NCBI GenBank assembly: GCA_045546275.1
Contig: JAZQCM010000042.1
Location: 62,001 to 126,000, forward strand
Direction: 5' to 3'
DNA length: 64,000 nt
Origin: RGIG1927 sp045546275
Lineage (GTDB): Bacteria; Bacillota; Clostridia; UMGS1883
Below, piece after piece: positions 46,313 to 53,243 of the stretch (positions within the stretch are counted from its first letter, which is position 1; each line of letters starts with the position of its first letter). Under the pieces are notes generated by a model. That model was not told the DNA's origin. It saw nothing but the letters and a program-made list of their open reading frames with translations, and searched no databases. Position numbers and translations under genes: made by a program.

Positions 46313-47200
46313 TTGGATATTAAATATTCCGATGAGACAAGGTGTTGTTTGTTGGATGATAAAAAAAGAAGAGAGGTAGAAAAAAGATTAGTGAATACAG
46401 TAAAAGGATTTATGGAGAAATACAATATAAAATCCTTGAATGCTATTGAAATATATAAATTTGATGAGAAAAAACAAGAGCTAGGAGCTATAAAAAAAGA
46501 ATTTGTAAACAAATTGCCGTCAACAGTGTTATTTATTTCTGATTTAAGTTTACAACAAATTAGTCAACCACACAATGTGAAATATGGCATTCATACTGTT
46601 CATCACGAGCTATGTCATGTGAAAGATTTCGAAACAATATGTAATAATATGAATGGTATTTTAGTGACAGATTCATATGAGCATCCATATTCCATGGAAA
46701 GTTTATGCTTTATATGGGGATATGAATTGTTTGGAGAATATTTGGCATATAGAAATTCATATTCATCATATGCAGAACAAAAACAACAGCATAATTTTAT
46801 ATTGTATCATGAAATGTTTGATGACATTATCCAAGATATTACGCTTATATGTAATAGTAAACAACGTAGGCAAAATACATATACTAATGAGAATTTATTA
46901 AATATTACAAAAAGAATTGTAATGTTCATATGTAAAAATTTAGGGTACTATCATGCTTCAAACAATAAAGTCTTTATGAAAAATATGGCGCAGATTGCTG
47001 ATGTCAAATTTATTGAATATATAAATCAATTGGATGAACAACTTAAAAAATGGTTTCAAGGATATCCAAACTGGATTAGTTATAACTCATATGTTGAAAT
47101 AGGCTGTTTGGTGTTATCTGTTTTTTCTATCTATGGAGTAGATTTAGCGGTAACAAATAACGAAACATGTTTCCATATGGAAAAAGAAGTTGAACCGTAA
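46313..47200 (+). CDS. Putative zinc metallopeptidase-like protein (HExxH)
   Basis: 295 residues from the TTG at 46313, which has GGAGGGG about 6-7 nt upstream; the ATG at 46274 has no ribosome binding site and lies at the predicted transcript start. Residues 98-102 read HELCH within TVHHELCHVKDFE, a gluzincin-style HExxH, and GYELFGEYLAYRNSY downstream offers the third (Glu) ligand. The rest is helical. Cytoplasmic. It resembles the IrrE/ImmA-like and other small proteases of defence operons, but I cannot assign a family. First gene of a likely operon with the HEPN-like and KAP genes. Confidence 0.7.
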   Translation: MDIKYSDETRCCLLDDKKRREVEKRLVNTVKGFMEKYNIKSLNAIEIYKFDEKKQELGAIKKEFVNKLPSTVLFISDLSLQQISQPHNVKYGIHTVHHELCHVKDFETICNNMNGILVTDSYEHPYSMESLCFIWGYELFGEYLAYRNSYSSYAEQKQQHNFILYHEMFDDIIQDITLICNSKQRRQNTYTNENLLNITKRIVMFICKNLGYYHASNNKVFMKNMAQIADVKFIEYINQLDEQLKKWFQGYPNWISYNSYVEIGCLVLSVFSIYGVDLAVTNNETCFHMEKEVEP

Positions 47201-47254
47201 TAGCTGTTATAAGAAGCGAATGAATATATAGAATAAACGAACGGAGGAAAAATA

Positions 47255-49078
47255 TTGGAACTTTATGATTTGCTGAAAGAAACCATGAAAGTTGAAAGGC
47301 GAGCATTTTTATCAAATCCTTTTTCCGATAAACTAAAAGAAACTCTCGACGCTGATGATGAAAAGTTAACGTATGAATTGCTAAAAAATATATGCAATAT
47401 AGCTATGGTCGTATCTGATGATGGGGTGACATTTCAACCTTCAATTATCATGCGTAATAAAAGGTCTTATTCACTAGAGGACATGACAGAGGAAGATTAT
47501 CGACGACTGGAATCACTGGAAATTTATAAGTTGCCTGTACATATTAGGGCGCGTGTTGCTGATATTCTGTGGACACAAAAAAGAATTTATAAATACGCTA
47601 ATATTGCTGCTGAAGCTTATATTGAGTTGTTTAATCTGCTATTTTCTGAAGATGATTGGCTTGAATCATTAGATGTGATTAAACGTGCGATTTGCATTTA
47701 TGTTCAAACAAACAATAAAGAACGCGATAACTGTTATCAACTCATATATAACCATTTGGTTAGAATCGATGGGAAAGACGAGTATTTTCTATCTCTAAAA
47801 TTAATTGAGATATTGCTTTTTCAGTCTTTCGATAATCTGGATGTAATTATAGGAATACTTGATAAAATCATATCACGCAATCAGGATAATCCCAATAAAA
47901 TTGAACATGCATATGAACTAAAGTTCAAGTGCATAAACAAACGAGAAGGACTGGAAAAAGCACGACAGGTAAATATAGATTTGGCAGATTACTTTGTTTC
48001 ATTTGCTGAAAGGCTATTTGTTTCCCAAGAGCAAGGGGCATTAAGATCGGAGATATATTTAAAGAAGGCAATATATTTATATCGTAACAACGGGCAACCA
48101 AGCAAAGGGGAAGTAACACATAGGCGATTAATAGAGGTTCAAAAAGAGAAAATTAAATATATGCACGCATATGAGCAGATGATAGATGTAAGTAAAGTAA
48201 TTCAAAATGTTAAAAATAATATGGAAGGATTGTCTTTTGAAGAGAGCATTATAAGGATTATGCAACTCACTAAGTTCTATACAAAAGATGAAGTGAAAAA
48301 ACGAGTGCTTGAAGAGAAAAATTCATTCTTTTTAGCACGCTATTTCCCCAAGAGCATTGTGAACGAAGAAGGACAAACAATTTTGGAGCTGCCACCATTA
48401 GATTTGGAAAACCCTTCGGAAAATACGGAACTGCTTGACTTACACATACATAATAAAATGCTCGAGTTACAAACTTATGGCGGTGATTGGTATCTTGCAT
48501 TTGTGTTGTCTTATATACAAAGTAATTTTGATATATATAACGAAAGTTTAGAGTTTATAATAAAAGATAATATTATTATACCTGAAGGTAGGAAGCGCGT
48601 AATAACGTTTGGTATTCGTTTAGCATTACAAGGAGAATATTATGAGGCGTTACACATTTTAGCTCCACAAATAGAAAATATATTTAAGAATATTGCAAAA
48701 GCGGCAGGGGCTGTAACTGTTACTTTAGAGAAGGACGGTACTTCAAAAGATAAATTGCTAAGTTCTATTTTTGATTTGCATGAACTTATAGACTGCTATG
48801 ATAACGATATTTTATTTTTGTTTAAAGGGTTACTAAATGAACAAGCCGGGGCAAATATAAGAAACAATATTGCTCATGGAATTATGAGCGAATCTAATGG
48901 TAGTCATGGGTCAAGTTTGTATTTTATATGCGCTGTGATAAAACTTTTTGCGATATCTTCCCCGCGGTGTTGGGAAATACTAAATGATATGAGAGAAATG
49001 AAACCATGTACACCAATTGAGGAAGGTGCATTAAAAATAGTTAAAGACAGTGAAAACTGTAATATAGAAGAAACATGA
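47255..49078 (+). CDS. DUF4209-like protein with C-terminal HEPN-type motif
   Basis: 607 residues from a TTG start with GGAGG 7 nt upstream. The N-terminal ~250 residues are helical repeats; the C-terminus (~440-600) carries IRNNIAHGIM around residue 535, the Rx4-6H motif of HEPN RNases as found in DUF4209 proteins, in the sequence context GLLNEQAGANIRNNIAHG. HEPN domains act as metal-independent RNases in many abortive-infection systems. It lies between a metallopeptidase-like gene and a KAP NTPase gene, so the three may form one defence system (inference). Confidence 0.72.
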   Translation: MELYDLLKETMKVERRAFLSNPFSDKLKETLDADDEKLTYELLKNICNIAMVVSDDGVTFQPSIIMRNKRSYSLEDMTEEDYRRLESLEIYKLPVHIRARVADILWTQKRIYKYANIAAEAYIELFNLLFSEDDWLESLDVIKRAICIYVQTNNKERDNCYQLIYNHLVRIDGKDEYFLSLKLIEILLFQSFDNLDVIIGILDKIISRNQDNPNKIEHAYELKFKCINKREGLEKARQVNIDLADYFVSFAERLFVSQEQGALRSEIYLKKAIYLYRNNGQPSKGEVTHRRLIEVQKEKIKYMHAYEQMIDVSKVIQNVKNNMEGLSFEESIIRIMQLTKFYTKDEVKKRVLEEKNSFFLARYFPKSIVNEEGQTILELPPLDLENPSENTELLDLHIHNKMLELQTYGGDWYLAFVLSYIQSNFDIYNESLEFIIKDNIIIPEGRKRVITFGIRLALQGEYYEALHILAPQIENIFKNIAKAAGAVTVTLEKDGTSKDKLLSSIFDLHELIDCYDNDILFLFKGLLNEQAGANIRNNIAHGIMSESNGSHGSSLYFICAVIKLFAISSPRCWEILNDMREMKPCTPIEEGALKIVKDSENCNIEET

Positions 49079-49128
49079 TCGTTAGAGAATAAATATATGC
49101 ATTTAAAAATAACGGAGGGTGGTGCAGG

Positions 49129-50670
49129 ATGATGGAATCGACTGATAAACTAATTGATAAGTTGGATAGATATGACTTTGTGCAGTTTGTTAAAGATTTA
49201 ATTATTAATTCTGAGCAATATCGAAGGAATACCGGTGCAAAATCTTATGTTGCGGCATTAGATTCTGCGTGGGGGACAGGCAAGAGTTACTTTATAGATT
49301 TGCTCATGCAAGATATTGAAGAACAAAATAATATACGTGTGATAAAATACAATGCATGGGAAAACGATTATTGCGATAATGCTTTCAATCCTTTGATTTA
49401 CGATATCTTAAAATCAGAATGTTTAAGTTTCAGTACGGAAACTGATGCTGACATAGAGAATATTGGAAAAATGGTGAAAAGCATATTGAAAATAGGAGCC
49501 GCTTTCACAAAACAGCTTACTGTAGATGCAATAAAAGAAAAAATGGGAGTAGATGTTGAGAAAGCGCTGCAGGAAGCACTAAGTGCAGGCAAAACAGTAA
49601 AAGATTTTATGCTTAGGGAAATACCAAATATTGAAATATTGAATGAGCAGCGCGAAGCGTTTGAGGAATTTAAAAATTACTTAAGCAATGCAACAACATG
49701 GCTGAAAGAATCCGACATAAAACTTGTTGTTATAATTGATGAATTGGATAGATGTAAGCCTACATTTGCTATACAAACTTTAGAAGTGGTTAAGCACTTA
49801 TTTGATATCGAAAATATTGTGTTTCTATTTGCTGTTGATATAGAACAGCTTAGTCATAGTGTGTCAAGTGTTTATGGACAAGGTTTTGACTCTGTGGGGT
49901 ATTTATGCAGGTTTTTTGACTATATTGCGAAAATGCCGATTCCAAACATTAATGTTTATGTACAGGATCAAATAAATAGCATGGGATTAATTGGAGATAT
50001 AGATGTTCCAGATGTTTCGGAAGCCTATAAAACACGGAAACTGGCAGAATTGGTTTCAGAGTTTATTGTTGAAACATACAGAAGTTTTGATTTCTCGCTA
50101 AGAGATTTAGATACACTCCTGCAAAGCTATAAAATAATGCTAAATAACTTTTTAGGAGATTATAAAATGCTTGGTGCGCATATGATATACATATTTTATT
50201 TGGCATTGAAATATAAGAAGCCAGATATGTTCTATAAGACTTTTTTAGACACGGCATCATACAAATCATTTATACAGTCAGATCTTGCCCCTTTCATAAG
50301 AAGAAAATATCAATCAAATAAATGGCTACAAGCAACCAGCGATGTTATGTATGTAGATAAACCGTTATGTGATGTGGACTTGTTGCCGTACTTCGATGGA
50401 AGAGGGAACAACGATGGTTCAATTACAAAATACATTCGATTAGAGACTTATGAGAATGGAAAAATTGTTGCATTAGTTAAAGTGAATGTAAGTGGAAGAA
50501 TGATTAATGAAAGGCTGGAGTTGGAAAATAGATCGAATAACAGTATGGGTAATATCCTTTTTGACCAAGATATTTTAAAATGGGAAGATATTAAAAAAAT
50601 GACATACAGGGAATATCTTCATAAGCAATTAGAAAATTATAATTTTGTGTCAACAAAAGAGCAAGCGTAA
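49129..50670 (+). CDS. KAP family P-loop NTPase (cassette IV)
   Basis: 513 residues; GGAGGG upstream; two consecutive ATGs, the first preferred on spacing. Walker A SAWGTGKS at 46-53, YNAWENDYCDNAF motif, Walker B VVIIDELDRCKP near residue 200, VFLFAVDIEQLSHSVSSVYG and the KIMLNNFLGDYKMLGAHMIYIFYLALKY helical region are KAP hallmarks. No membrane segment is inserted. Same superfamily as the cassette I protein, but the two are divergent. Probable switch or energy-coupling component of a phage-exclusion module with the HEPN-like protein (inference). Confidence 0.87.
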   Translation: MMESTDKLIDKLDRYDFVQFVKDLIINSEQYRRNTGAKSYVAALDSAWGTGKSYFIDLLMQDIEEQNNIRVIKYNAWENDYCDNAFNPLIYDILKSECLSFSTETDADIENIGKMVKSILKIGAAFTKQLTVDAIKEKMGVDVEKALQEALSAGKTVKDFMLREIPNIEILNEQREAFEEFKNYLSNATTWLKESDIKLVVIIDELDRCKPTFAIQTLEVVKHLFDIENIVFLFAVDIEQLSHSVSSVYGQGFDSVGYLCRFFDYIAKMPIPNINVYVQDQINSMGLIGDIDVPDVSEAYKTRKLAELVSEFIVETYRSFDFSLRDLDTLLQSYKIMLNNFLGDYKMLGAHMIYIFYLALKYKKPDMFYKTFLDTASYKSFIQSDLAPFIRRKYQSNKWLQATSDVMYVDKPLCDVDLLPYFDGRGNNDGSITKYIRLETYENGKIVALVKVNVSGRMINERLELENRSNNSMGNILFDQDILKWEDIKKMTYREYLHKQLENYNFVSTKEQA

Positions 50671-50704
50671 AAATTCGCGTGACAAATATATAATACCGAT
50701 GAGG

Positions 50705-50735
50705 AGCTTACTGGAAACAGTAAGCTTTATTCCTT
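50705..50735 (+). terminator. Terminator-like hairpin after the KAP gene
   Basis: AGCTTACTG / CAGTAAGCT, 9-bp stem with a GAAA tetraloop (50705-50713 / 50718-50726), followed by TTATT. Confidence 0.65.
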
Positions 50736-50838
50736 TAAAAGGGAAGAAATATTCAAAAATTTATTCAAACAATCGGTTATTGTGAATTTCTTAAAAGCAT
50801 TTTATAATAAGATTAGAGATTGACAGGAGGGAAAATGT

Positions 50839-51369
50839 ATGGATATTAAAAAAGTAGGATATCAGATAGCTGAATTAAGAAAGAATAAAGGGTTAACACA
50901 AAGTGATTTGGGCGACCGACTGGGCGTGAGCTTTCAGGCGGTAAGTAAGTGGGAACGTGGCGAAACGCTTCCGGATACGGCAATACTTGTTCCGCTTGCT
51001 GAGGTTTTAGAAACAACGGTTGATTTCATCCTGACAGGTGGTGAAAAGGCGTTAAATTATCGTGGGAAAATTAAAGTTGGCGATATGTTTGAGGGCATAA
51101 AGCACTTAGGCAAAATTGGGGAATGCTTAGGTCGCGACAATATTATTTATCGCTATGCAATAAAGGGCATAAATGACGGAATGAATACTGACATTGAAGC
51201 GTGTTTTACTGATGACTATGTGATGGAATGCTTTGTGGCAGAAGCCATTATTCAAAATCTTAAAATGGGCGCATATGTAGACTTAACAGACGTGAAGAAA
51301 AGCTTTAAACATGAGCATTTTAGAAATATTGTTATTGATTGGTGTGCAAAGTACGGCATAACAGCATAA
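50839..51369 (+). CDS. XRE-family transcriptional regulator
   Basis: 176 residues; AGGAGGG upstream. Residues 5-60 are a Cro/C1-type helix-turn-helix (IAELRKNKGLTQSDLGDRLGVSFQAVSKWERGE). The C-terminal ~110 residues (KVGDMFEGIKHLGKIGECLG ...) are a conserved but unnamed domain frequent in clostridial XRE regulators. Likely a repressor of nearby or ligand-responsive genes. Codon use looks closer to the chromosomal core than that of the KAP/HEPN genes. Confidence 0.85.
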   Translation: MDIKKVGYQIAELRKNKGLTQSDLGDRLGVSFQAVSKWERGETLPDTAILVPLAEVLETTVDFILTGGEKALNYRGKIKVGDMFEGIKHLGKIGECLGRDNIIYRYAIKGINDGMNTDIEACFTDDYVMECFVAEAIIQNLKMGAYVDLTDVKKSFKHEHFRNIVIDWCAKYGITA

Positions 51370-51424
51370 AATGTCGGGATTTTCTATGAAGAATATTCTA
51401 TAATTCATTACGGGAGGTGTAATT

Positions 51425-51544
51425 ATGGATTGGGTAGAAAGAATACAAAAGGCTATTGACTATATCGAAGAACATCTTACCGAAAAGCTCGATGCGGAAA
51501 GTATAGAAGACCATTTGGGGACGTACATTTTTTGTCAACCTTAA
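51425..51544 (+). pseudogene. Truncated AraC-family regulator remnant
   Basis: An intact GGGAGGTG ribosome binding site and the ATG open MDWVERIQKAIDYIEEHLTE, the usual start of AraC/GyrI-like regulators, but after about 28 residues the frame runs into unrelated DNA (GGGGACGTACATTTTTTGTC) and stops. The abrupt break lies about 100 bp before att copy 5. The insertion or deletion that removed the rest is probably linked to cassette-end formation. Confidence 0.65.
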
Positions 51545-51547
51545 GAT

Positions 51548-51648
51548 AACAAACTTTATTTAACCACCAATAAAGTTGTTTGCGATACAGGTTTTGAGTC
51601 GTTCCAACAAAACAACTTTGCCTTGACTTGATAGCCAGCAGTTACACG
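51548..51648. other. Right end of cassette IV, shared with cassette III
   Basis: Inverted repeat AACTTTATT / AATAAAGTT (51552-51560 / 51569-51577), CAAAACAACTTTGCC and CAGTTACACG adjoin att copy 5, in the same order as at 45781-45882. Conserved end sequence is expected of recombinase arm sites or of an end-specific terminator. Confidence 0.75.
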
Positions 51649-51688
51649 TCGCCTCCACCATTCATTTTCACGGAAAATGTGAAATTAT
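51649..51688. repeat. att copy 5 (distal end of the array)
   Basis: 40-bp att unit identical to copies 2-4. It is followed by a shorter type B-like tail with its hairpin (ATACACCTTA / TAAGGTGTAT), possibly the original chromosomal sequence downstream of ssrA. Confidence 0.9.
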
Positions 51689-51850
51689 TAGAATACACCT
51701 TATAGCTAGATTCCTTGCCATAAGGTGTATTTTTTAGTTTAAGCCAGTATCGGCAAAAGATGGGTATTTTATTAGGTTTTGTAAAATTGCCGGGGTAGCA
51801 TAAGGAGAAGGGATACTGTGTATAGACAATAATACAACAGAACAGTCCTC
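51689..51850. other. Distal flank of the array, type B hairpin, no gene
   Basis: Carries the type B hairpin and AGCCAGTATCGGCAAAAG; the homology to other left ends fades after about 51800. Either the native sequence downstream of ssrA or the start of a decayed fifth cassette. Confidence 0.6.
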
Positions 51851-51856
51851 TGTGTT

Positions 51857-51903
51857 GATTATAAGGTTATAAAGCTAACCGCTGTTAAAAATGTAATAAA
51901 AAA
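51857..51903. repeat. 47-bp repeat, copy 1 (tail of sRNA unit A)
   Basis: Matches 52664-52710 at 46 of 47 positions; a shorter copy (GCTAACCGCTGTTAAAAAT) lies at 52281-52299. On the minus strand each lies directly after the U-run of an RNA unit. Confidence 0.85.
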
Positions 51904-51967
51904 GTACCTGCAGCAAGTGCAAGGGTTCAAGAGAATCTCTAGCCCAGTCACAAATACTGCAGATACC
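51898..51967 (-). ncRNA. Predicted small RNA unit A
   Basis: Promoter TTGACA 52002-51997, 17-bp spacer, TATAGT 51979-51974. The ~70-nt product begins near 51967, is closed by GTATCTGCAG (51966-51957) pairing with CTGCAGGTAC (51913-51904), and ends in a U6 run. The loop contains GGGCTA and GAACCC, related to the loops of units B and F. Confidence 0.65.
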
Positions 51968-52003
51968 AAAATGACTATATCGAATTTATTGGATATTGTC
52001 AAT

Positions 52004-52095
52004 AAAAAGAAGAAGCAAGTCATCGAGAAGCAACCATCACCTATACAGATGCCCTGCCAACACGTCCGAAACGTCCCGTCCACTAAATCTTCTTC
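52004..52095 (-). ncRNA. Predicted small RNA unit E
   Basis: Promoter TTGACA 52130-52125, 17-bp spacer, TAAATT 52107-52102. Product about 92 nt, closed by GAAGAAG (52095-52089) and CTTCTTC (52015-52009), with a U5 run that merges into the -35 box of unit A. Confidence 0.6.
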
Positions 52096-52136
52096 GGTAA
52101 CAATTTATCACAAGAGGATGTGTTTGTCAACAAAAT

Positions 52137-52203
52137 AAAAGTTCCCAACAGAGTATGCCAATTAATATTGACTCCCCGGCTCCGAAAGGAGATGTTGAGA
52201 ACG
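52137..52203 (-). ncRNA. Predicted small RNA unit D
   Basis: Promoter TTGACA 52238-52233, 17-bp spacer, TATCTT 52215-52210. Product about 67 nt, closed by GTTCTCAACA (52202-52193) and TGTTGGGAAC (52150-52141), then TTTTATTTT, 6 nt before the -35 box of unit E. An internal hairpin TCTCC-TTTC-GGAG is visible. Confidence 0.6.
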
Positions 52204-52299
52204 ATTGTTAAGATACCATAATAATTAAAATCTGTCAAGACAAATTTGGATAGCTTGGTCTTGACAAATAAAATTATAATGCTAACCGCTGTTAAAAAT

Positions 52300-52445
52300 A
52301 AAAAGAAGCTCTGAAACTCCTCGAGTGGACTCAAAGGTCCGAAAGCTAAAAGCTTTGGGAGAAACAGAACTTCAAAGCAAAGGCTACTCTCTCCCGGGTG
52401 ACCATTGTGTCCAATGGTGAGAGCCGGGCCATCACCTCTGCTTCT
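52300..52445 (-). ncRNA. Predicted small RNA unit C (longest)
   Basis: Promoter TTGACA 52480-52475, 17-bp spacer, TATATT 52457-52452. Product about 146 nt, closed by AGAAGC (52445-52440) and GCTTCT (52309-52304) with U5-A-U5 after it. Internal stems: CCATTG-GACA-CAATGG nested within CCCGG/CCGGG, AAAGC/GCTTT, GGAC/GTCC. Confidence 0.6.
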
Positions 52446-52481
52446 AAGGATAATATATCATTTGGAGTGGGAGATGTCAAT

Positions 52482-52548
52482 AAAAAATCAGCAGTTGAAT
52501 GCTAAAGGTTCAGGTCGAAACCATAGCCTCGTCATATCAACTACTGAC
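52482..52548 (-). ncRNA. Predicted small RNA unit B
   Basis: Promoter TTGACA 52583-52578, 17-bp spacer, TATAGT 52560-52555. Product about 67 nt, closed by CAGTAGTTGA (52546-52537) and TCAACTGCTG (52498-52489), U6 run at 52487-52482 directly abutting the unit C -35 box. Loop has GAGGCTA and GAACCTTTAGCAT. Confidence 0.65.
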
Positions 52549-52587
52549 AGGATGACTATATCAGATTTAATGGATATTGTCAAGACA

Positions 52588-52663
52588 TATCCGCATGGCA
52601 CGATGCGTCGGAGGACAGGCATCTTATACAGACCATGCAGGACAGGCTGACAGCTAACTGTCA
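52588..52663 (-). other. Spacer or degenerate unit between sRNA units F and B
   Basis: Contains stems CTGACAG/CTGTCAG (around 52645-52663) and GCATGG/CCATGC, but no consensus -35 box and no U-run of its own. It may be a decayed RNA unit or an independent structured element. Confidence 0.35.
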
Positions 52664-52710
52664 GATTATAAGGTTATAAAACTAACCGCTGTTAAAAATG
52701 TAATAAAAAA
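52664..52710. repeat. 47-bp repeat, copy 2 (tail of sRNA unit F)
   Basis: Differs from 51857-51903 at a single position. Shared tail of two RNA units that otherwise differ in sequence, indicating duplication of whole units followed by divergence of the RNA body. Confidence 0.85.
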
Positions 52711-52782
52711 GAAGATGCTCAACGATGCTGACAGGTTCGGGAGAAGATTCTCGCACCCCTGTATGCCTCGAAGAGTATCTCT
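52705..52782 (-). ncRNA. Predicted small RNA unit F
   Basis: Promoter TTGACA 52817-52812, 17-bp spacer, TATTGT 52794-52789. Product about 78 nt, closed by GATACTC (52779-52773) and GAGCATC (52720-52714) and a U6 run. Inside, ACAGG/CCTGT encloses a GAGAA-GA-TTCTC-type stem; the loop has GAGGCAT and GAACC, as in units A and B. Confidence 0.65.
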
Positions 52783-52829
52783 ATAAGTACAATATCAAAT
52801 TTATAGGATATTGTCAACTAAATAAAATA

Positions 52830-52955
52830 CACTTAACCTTTAAGGGGTTAATTCTCAATTTGAAAATAATGCTGCGAAAGCGGCTTTAAATATAGGGCAA
52901 ACGGTACTTATGCCGAAGAAGGTTAAACTCTCAAGTCGCCAGGATAGGCTTTGAA
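52830..52955 (+). promoter_or_regulatory. Possible glycine (gcvT-like) riboswitch remnant
   Basis: GCCGAAGAAGGTTAAACTCTCA (split: GCCGAAGAAG at about 52912-52921, TTAAACTCTCA after it) followed by AGGATAGG resembles the conserved 3' half of glycine aptamers. A flanking GCTGC-GAAA-GCGGC hairpin lies at 52871-52884. The expected GGAGAG-like 5' half is not convincing and no glycine gene follows, so this may be a relic or another aptamer class. Confidence 0.3.
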
Positions 52956-53030
52956 AAAATTAGTGTTTCGTTTTAGTTTTTCAGGCTTTTCAGGGGCGGG
53001 GGGAGGTCAAATCTCTACAACTAATTTTTT
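52954..53030 (+). other. Long-range 11-bp inverted repeat
   Basis: AAAAAATTAGT (52954-52964) is perfectly complementary to ACTAATTTTTT (53020-53030), enclosing 55 nt with a G-rich tract (GGGGCGGGGGGAGG). It has the T-run of a terminator, but the stem is all A/T apart from one pair and the loop is long. Confidence 0.45.
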
Positions 53031-53132
53031 ATACAACGGGCGTGGGGTATCGTGTGCAAAAATCGGAAATCAAACGGGTGGCCCGAAAAGCTTATGGAAG
53101 CATATATTAAGGATTTTGGCGAAAACCAGTAA
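53025..53132 (+). pseudogene. C-terminal remnant of an unidentified gene
   Basis: A frame without a start codon near a ribosome binding site encodes ...KNRKSNGWPEKLMEAYIKDFG and stops just before a good terminator at 53136. Composition looks coding (amphipathic helix), suggesting the tail of a lost gene. Low confidence; the family is unknown. Confidence 0.3.
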
Positions 53133-53135
53133 TAA

Positions 53136-53169
53136 AAACACCTTGCAGTAATATGCAAGGTGTTTTTTT
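53136..53169 (+). terminator. Terminator before the ABC transporter operon
   Basis: AAACACCTTGCA / TGCAAGGTGTTT, 12-bp stem, then T7. Confidence 0.9.
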
Positions 53170-53243
53170 GCTTGGGAAAAGTCTTGTGGTTTTTATTAAA
53201 TTGGTATATAATGGACTTATCCTATTGTAAAGGAATGTGGAGT

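Larger units (their letters stand above)
45883..51648. mobile_element. Cassette IV (HExxH protein, HEPN-like protein, KAP NTPase, regulator)
   Basis: Bounded by att copies 4 and 5, with a type B left end and the same right-end family as cassette III. It carries a three-gene set that looks like a defence operon, then an XRE regulator and a truncated AraC-like gene. No recombinase gene. Confidence 0.8.

Noticed and set aside
51917..52650. Short plus-strand open frames (73-81 codons) in the RNA array
   Set aside because: They run antisense through promoter boxes and hairpins, lack ribosome binding sites, and similar starts (MTIS...DIV) come from the repeated promoter sequence.
51850..52820. CRISPR array or integron attC array
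   Set aside because: The repeats (promoter boxes and 47-bp tails) are unevenly spaced, units vary from 67 to 146 nt and the repeated parts are promoters and terminators, not constant repeats between spacers; no cas or integron integrase gene nearby.
52951..53151. 66-codon plus-strand frame MKKLVFRFSFSGFSG...
   Set aside because: Overlaps the aptamer-like element and long-range stem, lacks a ribosome binding site, composition not coding-like.
24872..53243. Search for an integrase, transposase or relaxase in the array
   Set aside because: No open frame shows a tyrosine or serine recombinase, DDE transposase, HUH or relaxase motif. The XRE gene and DpnM HTH are regulators, not excisionases linked to an integrase.
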